From NCBI GenBank assembly GCA_003219345.1, contig QHOP01000102.1:1-21960 (forward strand): a stretch of DNA of 21,960 bases. Direction: 5' to 3'. The notes beneath the pieces are model-generated. The model was not told where the DNA came from. It ran no database searches and saw only the letters and a list, made by a program, of their open reading frames with translations. Made by a program: the position numbers and the translations under genes. Below, in pieces: positions 20,847 through 21,960 of this stretch; positions within the stretch are counted from its first letter, which is position 1; every line of letters starts with the position of its first letter. The DNA is from Verrucomicrobiota bacterium (lineage in GTDB: Bacteria; Verrucomicrobiota; Verrucomicrobiia; Limisphaerales; AV2).

Positions 20847-21960
20847 CTACGTCTTTCTCACACGCCTCCTGCCCAATTCTTTCAACAGCGCTTTCAACGG
20901 CAGCGTGTTGATGACATCCGCCTTCGTGAGCCAGCCTTTGCGGGCGATGCCCGCGCCGAGGCGCAGGAACCCGGCGTGCTCGTTGCGATGCGCGTCGCAA
21001 TTGATGACGCACTTTACGCCTTTGCTCTTTGCGTACGGCCAGAGCCGCCAGTCCAGGTCGAAACGATACGGGTTCGCGTTCAGTTCAATCCACGTCCCGG
21101 TTTCAGCGCAGGCGTCGATCACGGCTTGCTGGTTGACCTGGTACGGCTCGCGTTCGAGCAAGAGGCGGCCGGTAAGATGGCCGAGGATGTGAACCTGCGG
21201 GTTCTGCACTGCGCGAATAATGCGCCTGGTCATCCCCGCTTCGCTCTGACTGAAGCCTTGATGAATGCTGCCGACCACGACGTCGAGTTCCGCCAGCACG
21301 TCTTGGGGAAAGTCGAGTTCGCCTCCGGCCAGAATGTCCACCTCGCTGCCGGTGAGCAAACGAAAGTCGCTCCCTTTCTCAGCGAACTGCTCGTTGATTT
21401 GTTTCACCGCTTTGATCTGGTCGCGCAGGCGCCTGGCATCGAGACCGTTGGCGACGTAGGACGACTTGGAGTGGTCGGTGATGGCCCAATAATCGCAGCC
21501 GAGTTCATGCACGTAATAGGCGATGTCTTCGAGCGCGTGCCGGCCATCGCTCCAGTTGGAATGATTGTGCAGCGAGCCTTTCAGGTCCGTCCATTCGACG
21601 AGCCTCGGCAACTCGCCTTTCTCCGCGGCGGCAAACTCGCCTTTGTCCTCGCGCAATTCAGGCGGGATGTAGGACAGGTCGAGCTGGTGGTAAATCTCCT
21701 CCTCAGTCTTGCAGTGCACGAGCAGCTTCGGATCACGCGTCTCCTCTTTCGCCTTGAACAGGCCGTATTCGTTGAGCCGCAACCCGCGTTCGATGGCGCG
21801 CTGGCGCATCACGATGTTGTGCTCCTTGTTTCCAGTGAAATACATCAACGCGTAGGGAAACTCCGCGTCCCCCACCACGCGGAGGTCGGCCCGGACCCCG
21901 CCTTGCAAAATCACGCTCGCCTTCGTGTCGCCTTTGGCGCTGACGCTCGCCACGCCGGGT
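20847..21960 (-). CDS. polX: DNA polymerase X family with PHP domain (partial, N-terminus beyond window)
   Basis: The C-terminal 370 residues are present; the frame is open at the window edge and the GTG at 21953 is internal. The first part, GGVRADLRVV...FPYALMYFTGNKEHNIVMRQRA, is the end of the Pol beta-like nucleotidyltransferase domain. The rest is a PHP domain with its metal-binding motifs: LHNHSNWSDG, ITDHSKS, GSEVDIL, GSIHQG, ILGHLTGR, ELNANPYR and NCDAHRNEHAG. Bacterial PolX enzymes of this layout fill short gaps in DNA repair, with 3'-5' exonuclease or phosphatase activity from the PHP domain. All expected His and Asp residues appear intact. A TPR membrane protein gene follows after 20 bp. 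Confidence 0.93.
   Translation of the reverse strand, partial: PGVASVSAKGDTKASVILQGGVRADLRVVGDAEFPYALMYFTGNKEHNIVMRQRAIERGLRLNEYGLFKAKEETRDPKLLVHCKTEEEIYHQLDLSYIPPELREDKGEFAAAEKGELPRLVEWTDLKGSLHNHSNWSDGRHALEDIAYYVHELGCDYWAITDHSKSSYVANGLDARRLRDQIKAVKQINEQFAEKGSDFRLLTGSEVDILAGGELDFPQDVLAELDVVVGSIHQGFSQSEAGMTRRIIRAVQNPQVHILGHLTGRLLLEREPYQVNQQAVIDACAETGTWIELNANPYRFDLDWRLWPYAKSKGVKCVINCDAHRNEHAGFLRLGAGIARKGWLTKADVINTLPLKALLKELGRRRVRKT

Noticed and set aside
20847..21012. Longer N-terminus for the TPR membrane protein
   Set aside because: It would overlap the PHP-domain coding sequence of PolX in another frame and adds an Arg/His-rich segment before an otherwise natural first membrane helix.

Overview
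The window looks like a chromosomal segment of a GC-rich Verrucomicrobia-type bacterium, probably of the Pedosphaera/Limisphaera lineage. This is inferred from content, since there is no rRNA or other phylogenetic marker. The evidence is: two OmpL-like (BBP2) porins; a prepilin-like protein with the FTLIELLVVIAIIAILAGLLLPAL-type N-terminus; an ECF sigma factor next to a WD40-fused Ser/Thr kinase; a Tat-exported Gfo/Idh/MocA oxidoreductase; a PQQ-type beta-propeller; genes that mostly lack strong Shine-Dalgarno sites; and many palindromic intergenic repeats. No phage, IS transposase, CRISPR, tRNA or rRNA was seen.

Layout. Positions 1-2151 (minus) hold two paralogous outer-membrane porin genes in tandem. 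The upstream one (922-2151) has a convincing promoter, a structured leader and an intrinsic terminator; the downstream one runs off the window edge. Positions 2624-2848 (minus) encode a small DUF2905-type membrane protein. Positions 3095-4342 (plus) encode a Tm-1-like/UPF0261 ATP-binding protein. Its usual partner, a TIM-barrel 'phosphoenolpyruvate hydrolase-like' protein, is at 6124-7014 (minus), and a secreted PQQ-like propeller gene (4434-5720, minus) lies between them. A Tat-exported oxidoreductase (7350-8762) is followed by an ApbE-type flavin transferase (8841-9875) and ribosomal protein S1 (about 10020-11672). S1 is convergent with a haloperoxidase-prepilin pair (13925 to 11686, minus) whose genes overlap by ATGA. 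An ECF sigma factor (14142-14759) and a 1041-aa receptor-like kinase with 14 WD40 repeats (14858-17983) form a likely signalling module. Tyrosyl-tRNA synthetase (18195-19475) follows. The window ends in a minus-strand operon of PolX (partial) and a TPR membrane protein.

The most distinctive signal is the repeat landscape. At least four palindromic repeat families occupy the intergenic regions. One GC-rich family also lies in frame inside two unrelated proteins, the UPF0261 protein and the Ser/Thr kinase. In both it encodes the same AGETPA peptide from an identical 18-bp palindrome, and in both it sits at a domain boundary or hinge. This resembles the protein-coding palindromic elements known from Rickettsia. 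Other points to check are a 14-codon upstream ORF with a strong ribosome site ahead of an S1 gene that has none, and a terminator hairpin that contains the stop codons of two convergent genes.
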